Shown piece after piece: positions 1-7,653 of a DNA stretch of 38,397 bases. The notes beneath the pieces were generated by a model. The model had not been told where the DNA came from. It saw only the letters and a list, made by a program, of their open reading frames with translations, and made no database searches. The DNA comes from Bacteroidales bacterium (lineage in GTDB: Bacteria; Bacteroidota; Bacteroidia; Bacteroidales; Bacteroidaceae): contig SFPC01000007.1 of the NCBI GenBank assembly GCA_004552195.1, positions 1-38,397 on the forward strand. The letters are read 5' to 3'. The position numbers and the translations under genes were made by a program. Numbering within the stretch: the first letter of the stretch is position 1; each line of letters starts with the position of its first letter.

Positions 1-386
1 GCTGTGTATGTCTCTGAAGTTCGGACTTTACCCAACTGTTTCATTTGAGCTATGACGCCATGCATAAAGGTCAAGAGGGAGGACTCCTTGGTCAGTTTAT
101 GGAACATGGTGATCACATCGTCTGCTGTGAAGCGACGACGCTCCGTTTCCAATGAGCGGACAACCTTTTCCAGACGAGCCACGTCCCATGCCAGACGTTC
201 TTGAATACCCAACAGAAGGTTGGAGCGATTACCATTTACGATAATGCTTTCCGCCTCTGCATCCCATTCCTCTGCAAAGACCTTATAATCAGTATTCAGC
301 TGCCTGACAACCCTGTTGTGGATAATCTGGAAATCCATGAGCTGAAGATAGAATGGAAACCTGTACAGCCACAGTTTTTTGCACAC
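1..386 (-). CDS. Tyrosine recombinase/integrase, N-terminal part (runs off left edge)
   Basis: The minus strand reads open from about 386 to the window edge. The translated stretch includes LNTDYKVFAEEWDAEAES, NGNRSNLLLGIQERLAWDV, FTADDVITMFHKLTKESS and LTFMHGVIAQMKQLGKV. This is the pattern of the N-terminal arm and SAM-like core-binding domain of Bacteroidetes phage-type integrases; the catalytic domain with the R-H-R-Y residues would lie left of position 1. In-frame stops lie just upstream of a GTG at 386. The first ATG is at 338 (MDFQIIHNR), so the exact start is uncertain. It is divergent from the antitoxin gene at 517, and its base composition is lower in GC than the core genes. It probably belongs to an integrated mobile element or its remnant. 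Family call from recognition; confidence is limited by truncation. Confidence 0.72.
   Translation of the reverse strand, partial: MCKKLWLYRFPFYLQLMDFQIIHNRVVRQLNTDYKVFAEEWDAEAESIIVNGNRSNLLLGIQERLAWDVARLEKVVRSLETERRRFTADDVITMFHKLTKESSLLTFMHGVIAQMKQLGKVRTSETYT
330..347. repeat. 18-bp direct repeat, copy 1
   Basis: GAAATCCATGAGCTGAAG occurs here, inside the start region of the recombinase, and again exactly at 1427-1444. The two copies bracket the antitoxin gene and the toxin stump. The function is unknown; it could be a duplication scar or residual homology between element ends. Confidence 0.6.
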
Positions 387-516
387 TACTTATCATTGAC
401 TTGTAAGTTTTGACGGCAGAATAGCGGTGACGCGGCATTCAATGCTCAAAATATTGGCAAGAATTTTATTTATTGCCGAAATTTTGTTTCCTTTGTCCTC
501 TGCAAACAGCATCATC

Positions 517-1245
517 ATGAACAAATACAGTCAAGACATCATGGACTTTGCCCTCTCGCAGCCCCAATTCGGGTTGCATGAGTTATTCGCACATCTTGAC
601 AGGGAAGGCAACAATGGTATATCCCACAAGACCGTGTCTTGGTATCTGACGAAATTGATAGAAGCAGGAAAACTCCAGAGGGTTTCACATGGGAAATATG
701 CAGTAGAGACGAAACAACAGTTCTTGATTATCCCCACAGATGAACAGCATGCCCTGAATGAAGAACTAAAACAGAAATGGCCGTTCGCCAGCTTCTGCAT
801 TTACAATGGCAGTGTCATCAGTTCTCTGCAGCACCATCTTTCCGCCAACAATATCACCTACATAGAAACTGAGCGCGAAGCTGTAACAGTCGTGTTTAAC
901 CATTTGAGGGATGAGGGGAAGGCCGCATATTTGCGCCCCACGCGCGAACTTATTTATAACTATATAGACTTGTCGCAGCCGTCCATCTTCGTCAAGCCGC
1001 TGATAACTGAGTCTCCCGTGCAGGAATGCAACGGAATATTGGTTCCTACATTAGAAAAACTTTTGGTCGATTTGCAGAAAGACAAAGATTTCTTCTACCT
1101 GCAAGAGTCTGAAGGCGTGAATCTTTTCCGAAATGCGCTGTCACTCTACTCTATCAATGAAAGCCGCCTCTTGAGATATGCAGGCCGACGTGGTATAAGA
1201 AAAGAAATAAAAAACATTATCCAAACCGTCAACTCAGATGATTAG
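517..1245 (+). CDS. AbiEi-like / DUF6577-type antitoxin, winged-helix protein
   Basis: This gene encodes 242 residues from the ATG at 517 (MNKYSQDIMDF). An in-frame GTG at 427 would add 30 residues that look unlike the family, so 517 is preferred. The N-terminal ~65 residues look like a winged helix-turn-helix (ISHKTVSWYLTKLIEAGKLQRVSHGKY). The rest resembles the AbiEi-type antitoxin of type IV toxin-antitoxin systems, which represses its own operon and counters a nucleotidyltransferase toxin. Its stop overlaps the ATG of the following toxin fragment by 8 bp, the usual translational coupling of such pairs. The toxin is truncated, so this is now an orphan antitoxin. A near-match to the -7 box (TTCCTTTG, 488-495) lies upstream. 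The exact family name is uncertain. Confidence 0.7.
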   Translation: MNKYSQDIMDFALSQPQFGLHELFAHLDREGNNGISHKTVSWYLTKLIEAGKLQRVSHGKYAVETKQQFLIIPTDEQHALNEELKQKWPFASFCIYNGSVISSLQHHLSANNITYIETEREAVTVVFNHLRDEGKAAYLRPTRELIYNYIDLSQPSIFVKPLITESPVQECNGILVPTLEKLLVDLQKDKDFFYLQESEGVNLFRNALSLYSINESRLLRYAGRRGIRKEIKNIIQTVNSDD

Positions 1246-1349
1246 CAAAGAATGCTTCACCACAGAATGGATTGCCCAGAAATCCATAGAACTGCAATAC
1301 AATGACAAGAACCTCATTGAAAAGGTCATCCGAGCGTTTTCCTTGCTGG

Positions 1350-1385
1350 AAATGGCCGGCCCCGCCAGATGGAGGCCGGCCATTT
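1350..1385. repeat. Perfect 12-bp inverted repeat at toxin gene break
   Basis: AAATGGCCGGCC (1350-1361) is followed by a 12-nt loop and then GGCCGGCCATTT (1374-1385). The arms are perfectly complementary. Toxin homology ends within a base or two of the left arm. It may be a REP-like element, an insertion end, or a recombination hotspot; which of these is inferred, not shown. Confidence 0.75.
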
Positions 1386-1426
1386 GTCTGGAAAATTCGC
1401 TGCCCATGATTCCATGGGACGAAAGG

Positions 1427-1444
1427 GAAATCCATGAGCTGAAG
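1427..1444. repeat. 18-bp direct repeat, copy 2
   Basis: Exact second copy of GAAATCCATGAGCTGAAG found at 330-347, about 1.1 kb apart and in the same orientation. It lies between the toxin stump and the 3' end of the LRR gene. Confidence 0.6.
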
Positions 1445-1484
1445 GCTATTCCACGGAACTGAAGGCAGCAGCGTTGCGGCGTGT

Positions 1485-2894
1485 TCACTTCACCATCACC
1501 TTGCGCGACGTGCCGTCGGAATAGCGGATGATGTTCAGTCCGCGCTGCTGGCCCGAGAAGCGGCGGCCACTGAGGTCGTAATAGCCGGTAACGGAGGGAA
1601 CGGCAGTTTCAACTTCCACTTGGCCAATGGCTGAGGAGTCAAATAACATGACGCGTTCCCCATATTCCCCTCGCAAAGAGTCATAAAGGTTTTGATAACA
1701 ATAGATGAGATAATCAGCGTCTGAGAAGCAGTCATCTCCCACAGTAGTTACCGAATTGGGTATGGTGATGGAGGTCAAGCCGTCACAACCGTAGAAGCAG
1801 TCGTGTCCCAAACTTGTAACAGAGTTGGGTATGGTGATGGAGGTCAATCCGGTGCAACGAGCGAAACACCAGGCAGCCAAGCTCGTTACCGAGTTGGGAA
1901 TGGTGATGGAGGTCAAACTGTTGCAGCCTTCAAAGCAACCGTACTTTAATGCCGTTATGGAATCTGGAATGATGATCGAGGTCAAGCCTGAGCAATAAGA
2001 GAAGCTACAGTCTCCCAAGCTCGTTACGGAATTGGGTATGGTGATGGAGGTCAAGCCGGTACAGCCTTCGAAGCTGTAGTTTCCCAAACTTGTTACGGAG
2101 TTGGGGATGTCAATAGAGGTCAAGCCGGTACAGTCTTCGAAGCTGTAGTTTCCCAAACTTGTTATGGAATTGGGGATAATTGTATTCTTACATCCGACAA
2201 ACATTTGGTTTTCGGACGTAACAATAATTGCATCGCAATTATTTCTGGAATCATATACAGAATTACCTTCTTCCACTGTTATGCTTTCCAAACCACTGCA
2301 TCCAGAAAAGCATTCTATTCCCAAACTCGTTACGGAACTGGGAATGGTGATGGAGGTCAAGCCGGAACAACCATAGAAGCACCAGGCAGCTAAGCTCGTT
2401 ACGGAGTTGGGGATGGTGATGGAGGTTAAGCTATCGCACCACGCGAAGCAACTTCTTCCCAAACTCGTTACAAAGTTGGGAATGGTGATGGCGGTCAAGC
2501 TGGAGCAACCAGAGAAGCACCAGTCTGCCAAGCTCGTTACGGAGTTGGGTATATTGATGGAGGTCAAGCCGGTGCAACGCTGGAAGCAACTTCTTCCCAA
2601 ACTCGTTACAGAGTTGGGGATGGAGACGGAGGTCAGGTAGGCACATTCATAGAAGCAAAATTCTCCCAAGTTCGTTACTTGATACAGAGTTCCATTTACG
2701 CTGATAGTTTCAGGGATAACTATATTTCCAGTGTATTCGTTATCATATGTATCATTATATTCTCCTTGATAGGTTACACTCGCAGTCTTGTCTTGTTCAT
2801 TGAGATTATAGTAAATACCATCTATTTCTACATCATGTCCCCACACCGCGCTAAAGCAGAGGCTGAGGATAAATAGTGATAAATTTTTTTTCAT
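1485..2894 (-). CDS. BspA-like leucine-rich-repeat surface protein
   Basis: The gene encodes 469 residues from the ATG at 2894. This start is chosen because MKKNLSLFILSLCFSAVWG is a good signal peptide; an in-frame upstream ATG gives no sensible N-terminus. After a short N-terminal region come about a dozen 23-residue repeats of the LRR_5 / BspA type, consensus LTSITIPNSVTSLG followed by a CF-containing turn. One longer irregular unit (around VEEGNSVYDSRNN) splits the array. The C-terminus has YYDLSGRRFSGQQRGLNI..., a short tail seen on many secreted Prevotella proteins. Such proteins are exported and can act in adhesion or host binding; that role is inferred for this one. The gene lies downstream of buk with a 135-bp gap, and a near-consensus -7 box is at 2987-2994. 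Neighbouring repeats are very alike at DNA level, suggesting recent duplication. Confidence 0.85.
   Translation of the reverse strand: MKKNLSLFILSLCFSAVWGHDVEIDGIYYNLNEQDKTASVTYQGEYNDTYDNEYTGNIVIPETISVNGTLYQVTNLGEFCFYECAYLTSVSIPNSVTSLGRSCFQRCTGLTSINIPNSVTSLADWCFSGCSSLTAITIPNFVTSLGRSCFAWCDSLTSITIPNSVTSLAAWCFYGCSGLTSITIPSSVTSLGIECFSGCSGLESITVEEGNSVYDSRNNCDAIIVTSENQMFVGCKNTIIPNSITSLGNYSFEDCTGLTSIDIPNSVTSLGNYSFEGCTGLTSITIPNSVTSLGDCSFSYCSGLTSIIIPDSITALKYGCFEGCNSLTSITIPNSVTSLAAWCFARCTGLTSITIPNSVTSLGHDCFYGCDGLTSITIPNSVTTVGDDCFSDADYLIYCYQNLYDSLRGEYGERVMLFDSSAIGQVEVETAVPSVTGYYDLSGRRFSGQQRGLNIIRYSDGTSRKVMVK
1735..2690 (-). repeat. 69-bp tandem DNA repeats encoding LRR units
   Basis: The LRR gene contains about twelve imperfect 69-bp units, each coding for one 23-residue repeat. 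Two neighbouring units near 2050-2163 are almost identical, including the run CTTCGAAGCTGTAGTTTCCC. A divergent unit near 2170-2290 interrupts the array. Confidence 0.8.
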
Positions 2895-2986
2895 GTGAAT
2901 AGATACAGAAAAAGCGAGCAACCATTCGTTTGCTTGATTGATTATCGGGCTACCGCCAAGTGGCCTCAGTAGTGAAAGCGTGGCCG

Positions 2987-2994
2987 TAAAAGTA
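2987..2994 (-). promoter_or_regulatory. Possible -7 promoter box for the LRR gene
   Basis: On the minus strand the sequence is TACTTTTA, one mismatch from the Bacteroidetes TAnnTTTG box, about 90 bp upstream of the LRR start. No convincing -33 element is visible. Confidence 0.3.
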
Positions 2995-3029
2995 ATACAA
3001 GCGTGGAAAAACGGCAAGGGAAAGCAGGG

Positions 3030-4139
3030 CTATTCGTATTCCTTGGCTTCGCGTTCGCCGCGCAACACGGCGAGTGCGTTGAGCGCTAGTGCCTTCATTT
3101 CGTCCTCGCCCGGGTAAATGTGGACCGGTGCGATGAACTCTACGCGTTCGCGCAGGCCCTGCGTGATATATTCGGAGTAGGCGATGCCGCCCGTCAGGAG
3201 GATGGCGTCCACCTTGCCTTTCAGAACCGCGCCCTCGGCGGCAATGCTGCGCGCCGTGTGGTAAATCATGGCATCGATGAGGAGTTTGGCGTGTTGGTCG
3301 CCGTTTTCTATCATCCGCATGATTTCCGGAATGTCCGTAGTGCCGAGGTGCGCCATCAGTCCGGCCTGTCCTGCCACGCGCTTTTTGAGCTGGTCCTCGG
3401 TGTAACGTCCGCTGAAACACAGGTGGATGAGGTCGGCGGCGGGCAGCGTGCCGGCCCGTTCGGGCGAGAAGGGTCCTTCGCCGTCGAGCGCGTTGTTGGC
3501 ATCGATAGCCCGGCCGTGTTCGTGTGCAGCCACCGATATGCCGCCGCCGAGGTGGCAGATGATTAAATTAAGGTCCTCGTAGCGTTTCCCGATACTTTTT
3601 GCGTGTCTGCGGGCTATGGCGCGTTGGTTCAGAGCGTGCCAGATGCAGATGCGCGGCATGAGAGGCGACCCGCTGATGCGCGCTTCGGGCACTAGCTCGT
3701 CCACTACGCCCGGGTCGGCAATGTACGCTTTGCAGCCCGAGCCGAGTTTGGCAGCCAGTTCGGCTGCTATGATGCAGCCCAGGTTGCAGGCATGTTTTCG
3801 CATGGCGGAGTAAGTGTCGTAGCACATCTTGCGGTTCACGCGATAGACACCTCCCGGCACCGGCTTGGCCAGTCCGCCACGCCCGATGATGGCATCGAAA
3901 CAGAAAGGAATGTTGTTTTCCTTGAGCCAGTCGAGTATGATTTGCCGGCGGAAGTCCTTCTGGTCCACCACCTGCTCAAACAGTTTCAGTTCCTCGGGTT
4001 TGTGGCGTATGGTAGATACCTGAAGCGGAGAATCGCCAATGTAGACGGCCACTTTCGTTGAGGTCGAACCGGGATTGATAACCAGGATGCGGAATCCCGG
4101 TGTTTCCACCGTCCGGACTTGGTCTTCTGTACATTTCAT
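3030..4139 (-). CDS. buk: Butyrate kinase
   Basis: This 369-residue protein belongs to the acetate/butyrate kinase (ASKHA) fold. It catalyses reversible phosphoryl transfer between butyryl phosphate and ADP, giving butyrate and ATP. The N-terminal phosphate loop INPGSTSTK (about residues 21-29) and the later CHLGGGISVAAHEHGRAID motif, followed by GEGPFSPERAGTLP, are diagnostic. The length is normal for Buk. It lies 40 bp downstream of ptb and is probably co-transcribed with it. Together they form the Ptb-Buk route from butyryl-CoA. Many Bacteroidales carry this pair without being strong butyrate producers, so the true substrate (butyrate, isobutyrate, branched-chain acids) cannot be told from sequence. 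Confidence 0.92.
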   Translation of the reverse strand: MKCTEDQVRTVETPGFRILVINPGSTSTKVAVYIGDSPLQVSTIRHKPEELKLFEQVVDQKDFRRQIILDWLKENNIPFCFDAIIGRGGLAKPVPGGVYRVNRKMCYDTYSAMRKHACNLGCIIAAELAAKLGSGCKAYIADPGVVDELVPEARISGSPLMPRICIWHALNQRAIARRHAKSIGKRYEDLNLIICHLGGGISVAAHEHGRAIDANNALDGEGPFSPERAGTLPAADLIHLCFSGRYTEDQLKKRVAGQAGLMAHLGTTDIPEIMRMIENGDQHAKLLIDAMIYHTARSIAAEGAVLKGKVDAILLTGGIAYSEYITQGLRERVEFIAPVHIYPGEDEMKALALNALAVLRGEREAKEYE

Positions 4140-4179
4140 GGAGTTGTGAGGTAAAGAACAGGTGAGGAATAAAGAGATG

Positions 4180-5088
4180 TTATAGGTTCATGATGGCGAG
4201 AGCCAGACTGTGGTATTTCGATTCGGCATCGTCGCCTCGCGAAGGCAGCACCACGGGTGCGGTAGTGCCTTTCAGCGTGCCAGCCAGTCGGGCTTTGGCA
4301 AAGAGGCCGAGGCTTTTGTAGAGCGCGTTGCCCGCTTCGATGTCGGGCACCACCCAGGCGTCCGCCTCTCCGCCGAGTGGCGACTCAATGCCTTTGATGC
4401 GCAGTGCTTCGGGGTCGCACGCGGTGCGGAGGTCGAGCGGTCCGTCCACGATGAGGCGGCCCCATTCTCCTGTTGCGGCGCGTTGGCGGATTTCTGCGTA
4501 GCCCAGTGTGTGCGGAAACTTGTCACTCACCGTTTCGGCGCAGTGAAGGAGAGCAATCTTCGGTGTTTCAATGCCGAAGGCGTGGAGCGTTTCAGCCAGA
4601 TAGCCCACCTGTGCCACCCGTTGCTCGTGGGTGGGGTAGGGTATGACGGCAGCGTCGGTGAAGAAGAGGAGTTTGTGGTAAGTAGGCACCTCTGCCATGG
4701 TGACATGTGTGAGCACATTTCCCGGTGGCAGGAGTCCCCATTCCTTGTTGAGCACCGCGCGCAGCAGCGTAGCCGTGTGGAGCAATCCTTTCACCAACAC
4801 GTCGGCCTGTCCCTCCCTGACAAGGCGCACGGCCCGTTCCGCAGCCTCCTCGTGGGACGTTGCTTCTATATATTTGATGTGTAGCGGGTCGGCTCCTGCC
4901 ACTTGGGGACAAGCCTTCACCTCATCGCAGTCGCCCACGAAGATGGCTTCGGCAAAACCTTCGTTCACGGCGCGCATCACGGCCTCGGCCGTTCCCGCAT
5001 CCGAGCCGCACACAACGGCCAAACGGATGCGGCGTCCCAGTTGCTGCAAATGGGACGAAAGTTCTTTAAAACTATGTATAGGTTGCAT
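4180..5088 (-). CDS. ptb: Phosphate butyryltransferase (phosphotransacylase family)
   Basis: The 302-residue product resembles phosphate butyryl/acetyltransferases, which convert acyl-CoA plus phosphate to acyl phosphate and CoA. Recognisable parts are RLAVVCGSDAGTAEAV near the N-terminus, ADVLVKGLLHTATLLRAVL in the middle and GNALYKSLGLFAKARLAGTL near the C-terminus, the last being the conserved family segment. It is the first gene of a two-gene unit with buk and supplies acyl phosphate to it. A perfect -7 box (TAGATTTG) lies about 35 bp upstream of the ATG on the minus strand. It is divergent from dsbD across a 272-bp AT-rich region. Confidence 0.9.
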   Translation of the reverse strand: MQPIHSFKELSSHLQQLGRRIRLAVVCGSDAGTAEAVMRAVNEGFAEAIFVGDCDEVKACPQVAGADPLHIKYIEATSHEEAAERAVRLVREGQADVLVKGLLHTATLLRAVLNKEWGLLPPGNVLTHVTMAEVPTYHKLLFFTDAAVIPYPTHEQRVAQVGYLAETLHAFGIETPKIALLHCAETVSDKFPHTLGYAEIRQRAATGEWGRLIVDGPLDLRTACDPEALRIKGIESPLGGEADAWVVPDIEAGNALYKSLGLFAKARLAGTLKGTTAPVVLPSRGDDAESKYHSLALAIMNL

Positions 5089-5122
5089 GAGCTGTTTTTT
5101 TGGCTGGTATAATTAACGAGCG

Positions 5123-5130
5123 CAAATCTA
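5123..5130 (-). promoter_or_regulatory. -7 promoter box for ptb-buk
   Basis: The minus strand reads TAGATTTG, a perfect match to the Bacteroidetes TAnnTTTG box, 34 bp upstream of the ptb ATG. A TTTG sits about 23 bp further upstream as a possible -33 element, slightly outside the usual spacing. Confidence 0.65.
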
Positions 5131-5277
5131 CGAATTGTGATTTGAAAATTGCACAAATTCAAAAAAAATATGCAATTTTTACCGCCTTTTGGTATTGTTT
5201 TAGGGTAAATCGGTGGAATTGTAGCCCAACGTGTGGCCCAAAGTGCACGTATGCGGCCCAAATACTAAAAAAGTTCG

Positions 5278-5285
5278 TACTTTTG
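5278..5285 (+). promoter_or_regulatory. -7 promoter box for dsbD
   Basis: TACTTTTG matches the TAnnTTTG consensus and lies 75 bp upstream of the dsbD ATG. No clear -33 element is visible. Confidence 0.6.
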
Positions 5286-5360
5286 TGCCGCATTCTCAGG
5301 TCTTTTCCGATGGAGAGCGCGAATTTGTCTGCATAACCAAACAGATCAACCCTATATTCA

Positions 5361-7385
5361 ATGAAAAAATTTGTTTACACTACCCTCTTGCTGTTCCTTG
5401 TCGCCGTTTCGGCTGTGCAAGCGCAGGTGAGTTTTAACGTGTCGTACAAGCGTGTCAACGCCACGACCGTTGACATTGTATTTACCGGCAAAGCCGATGC
5501 CGGGTGGCACATCTATTCCACCCAGATAGGCGAAGGAGGTCCCACACCCGCCTCGTTTGGCATAGACCTCATCAAGGGAGCCAAGCTGAAAGGCAAGCTC
5601 AAGGAAGGCCCCGGCGTGAAGACCATGCAGGACCCCATCTTTGAAATGCCCGTTTCCTATTTTGAAAACAGCGCCACCTTTACCCAGCGCGTGGAGCTGA
5701 CAGAGAAGGACTACGAGTTGAAGGGTTATCTGAAATTCGGAGCCTGCAACGACGAAAACTGCCTGCCGCCCACCAGCATCGACTGTAAGCTCAAAGGATC
5801 TGACGGGCCTGCCGCAGCCGTGAAGGAAAAAGAGGCCGAACCGCAGCAGGAAGCCGCGCCCGCAGTGGCCGCAGTCGACAGCACGGCTGCTCCCGCCGAC
5901 ACCCTCCAGGCCGCCGCGCCCGTAGTGGCCGAGGCCGACAGCGCATCCATGCAGCAGTGGTGGAAACCCGTCACCGGCGAGCTCAAGCAGCTGGGTGCCG
6001 ACGATATGGCCGGCAAGGCTTGGTATTACATCTTCTTCCTCGGTTTCCTGGGTGGACTTGTTGCCCTCTTCACTCCTTGTGTATGGCCCATCATACCCAT
6101 GACCGTGAGCTTCTTCCTGAAGCGTTCGGGCGACCGCAGCAAAGGCATCCGCGATGCCATCACCTACGGCGTTTCCATCGTGATGATTTATGTCACATTG
6201 GGCTTGGCCATCACCTCCATCTTCGGAGCTTCTGCGCTCAACGACCTGTCCACCAACGCCGTGTTCAACATCCTGTTCTTCCTCATGCTCGTTGTCTTTG
6301 CCGCCAGCTTCTTCGGTGGCTTTGAAATCACGCTGCCTTCGTCGTGGGGTGCAGCTGTTGACAACAAAGCCGAGAAAACTACGGGCCTCCTGAGCATCTT
6401 CCTCATGGCCTTCACCCTCTCGCTGGTCAGCTTCTCCTGCACGGGTCCCATCATCGGTTTCCTGCTCGTTGAGGTGAGCACCACGGGCGGTTCGTCATTG
6501 GCTCCCACGGTAGGCATGCTCGGCTTTGCCATCGCCCTGGCCCTGCCCTTCACCCTCTTCGCCCTGTTCCCCACCTTGCTGAAGAGCGCGCCCAAAAGCG
6601 GCGGCTGGCTCAACGCCGTGAAGGTAGTGCTGGGCTTCCTGGAGCTGGCCTTCGCCCTCAAGTTCTTCTCCGTGGCCGACCTGGCCTACGGCTGGCGCCT
6701 GCTCGACCGCGAAACCTTCCTCGCCCTCTGGATTGTCATCTTCGCCCTGCTGGGCATCTACCTGCTGGGCGGCATCAAGTTCCCGCACGACGACGAGGAC
6801 GAGCGCCACACCTCCGTGCCGCGTTTCTTCCTGGCACTCTGCTCGTTGAGCTTTGCCGTTTACATGGTGCCCGGTCTGTGGGGCGCTCCCGTCAAGGCCG
6901 TCAGCGCGTTTGCACCGCCCATGTCGACGCAGGACTTCAACCTCGACCCCGTGAAGATTGAGGCCAAGTTCCGCGACTACGAGGCCGGCATGGCTTATGC
7001 CAAGCAGGTGGGCAAACCGGTTATCGTGGACTTCACCGGCCACGGCTGTGTGAACTGCCGCAAGATGGAGCTCGCCGTATGGCACGACGCCAAGGTGCGC
7101 GACCTCATGATGAAGGACTACGTGCTCATCTCTCTCTACGTGGACGAGAAGACTCCGCTGCCCGAAAACATCGAGGTGGAGGAAAACGGGCAGACTGTCA
7201 CGTTGCGCACCGTAGGCGACAAATGGAGCTACCTGCAACGCTCCAAATTCGGCGCCAACGCGCAGCCGTTCTACGTGCTGATTGACAACGAAGGCAACCC
7301 CTTGAACAGTTCCTACTCCTATGACGAGGATGTGGACAAGTTTGTCGATTTCCTGAAGAAGGGTCTCGATAATTATACAAAGTAA
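5361..7385 (+). CDS. dsbD: Thiol:disulfide interchange protein DsbD, with C-terminal thioredoxin domain
   Basis: This 674-residue inner-membrane protein carries reducing power from cytoplasmic thioredoxin to the periplasm. Residues 1-21 are a signal peptide ending VQAQ. The N-terminal DsbD-alpha domain has the cysteine pair in ACNDENCLPP. An Ala/Pro/Glu-rich linker (about 150-200) precedes the membrane domain, which has about eight helices and two reactive cysteines in FTPCVWPIIPM and FSCTGPIIG. The C-terminal periplasmic thioredoxin-like domain has the CVNC active site (Cys563, Cys566). All three redox modules are present, so it should be functional. The length fits Bacteroidetes DsbD. It is a single-gene unit with its own promoter, and a palindromic element follows it. 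Confidence 0.93.
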   Translation: MKKFVYTTLLLFLVAVSAVQAQVSFNVSYKRVNATTVDIVFTGKADAGWHIYSTQIGEGGPTPASFGIDLIKGAKLKGKLKEGPGVKTMQDPIFEMPVSYFENSATFTQRVELTEKDYELKGYLKFGACNDENCLPPTSIDCKLKGSDGPAAAVKEKEAEPQQEAAPAVAAVDSTAAPADTLQAAAPVVAEADSASMQQWWKPVTGELKQLGADDMAGKAWYYIFFLGFLGGLVALFTPCVWPIIPMTVSFFLKRSGDRSKGIRDAITYGVSIVMIYVTLGLAITSIFGASALNDLSTNAVFNILFFLMLVVFAASFFGGFEITLPSSWGAAVDNKAEKTTGLLSIFLMAFTLSLVSFSCTGPIIGFLLVEVSTTGGSSLAPTVGMLGFAIALALPFTLFALFPTLLKSAPKSGGWLNAVKVVLGFLELAFALKFFSVADLAYGWRLLDRETFLALWIVIFALLGIYLLGGIKFPHDDEDERHTSVPRFFLALCSLSFAVYMVPGLWGAPVKAVSAFAPPMSTQDFNLDPVKIEAKFRDYEAGMAYAKQVGKPVIVDFTGHGCVNCRKMELAVWHDAKVRDLMMKDYVLISLYVDEKTPLPENIEVEENGQTVTLRTVGDKWSYLQRSKFGANAQPFYVLIDNEGNPLNSSYSYDEDVDKFVDFLKKGLDNYTK

Positions 7386-7412
7386 TCCGTTCGGCCGTTG
7401 GCTGAAGCCTTT

Positions 7413-7498
7413 AAAAAAGTCCAGGACTATTTTTTTCAAGTCGGCGATTAGAAAAAAATAGTCCTGGACTTTTTTTGACGAGTGGCGAACTTTTTGAA
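7413..7498 (-). repeat. Palindromic intergenic element, copy 1 (possible bidirectional terminator)
   Basis: Arms of 24 bp (7413-7436 and 7452-7475) are perfectly complementary around a 15-nt loop. Each arm is A/T-rich at its ends with a GTCCWGGAC core. The flank up to 7498 (GGCGAACTTTTTGAA on the plus strand) is shared, in inverse orientation, with copy 2 at 21818-21904. It lies between the convergent genes dsbD and recX, so the T-runs on both strands could terminate both transcripts. A related degenerate copy is at 31701-31781. Confidence 0.85.
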
Positions 7499-7589
7499 AC
7501 GCCTTCGGCGCAGCCCCGTTTTTCTTGGGGGAACAATCCCTCAAACGGCCTGTTTCGTTCCTGTTGTAGTCGCTTTTTCGCAAAAAAAA

Positions 7590-7635
7590 CATCGAGGCTT
7601 TCGTCCACCGAGAGAGGTTGGGCGAAAGCCTCGAC
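7590..7635 (-). terminator. Rho-independent terminator of the recX operon
   Basis: The arms CGAGGCTTTCG (7593-7603) and CGAAAGCCTCG (7623-7633) are perfectly complementary. On the minus strand the hairpin is followed by a run of eight T, 20 bp after the recX stop. Confidence 0.8.
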
Positions 7636-7653
7636 GTTTTCAAGCGCGGAAGG

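Larger units (their letters stand above)
1238..1462 (+). pseudogene. Truncated AbiEii/AbiGii-type nucleotidyltransferase toxin
   Basis: The reading frame opens with MISKECFTTEWIAQKS and continues to about residue 38 (IRAFSLLEM). This is the characteristic N-terminus of Bacteroidetes AbiEii/AbiGii-type nucleotidyltransferases, which are normally roughly 250-300 residues long. After LLEM the frame enters unrelated sequence (AGPARWRPAICLENS) and stops at 1462. The G-S/T-x-L nucleotidyltransferase motif and everything after it are missing, so the product cannot be an active toxin. The break coincides with the start of a perfect inverted repeat at 1350. It overlaps the antitoxin gene by 8 bp, showing that the 5' end of the operon is original. 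The rest of the gene was lost by deletion or replaced by an insertion. Confidence 0.72.

Noticed and set aside
1740..2690. Possible CRISPR array, because of regular repeats
   Set aside because: The repeats are 69 bp without unique spacers, are in frame, and encode LRR units of an exported protein.
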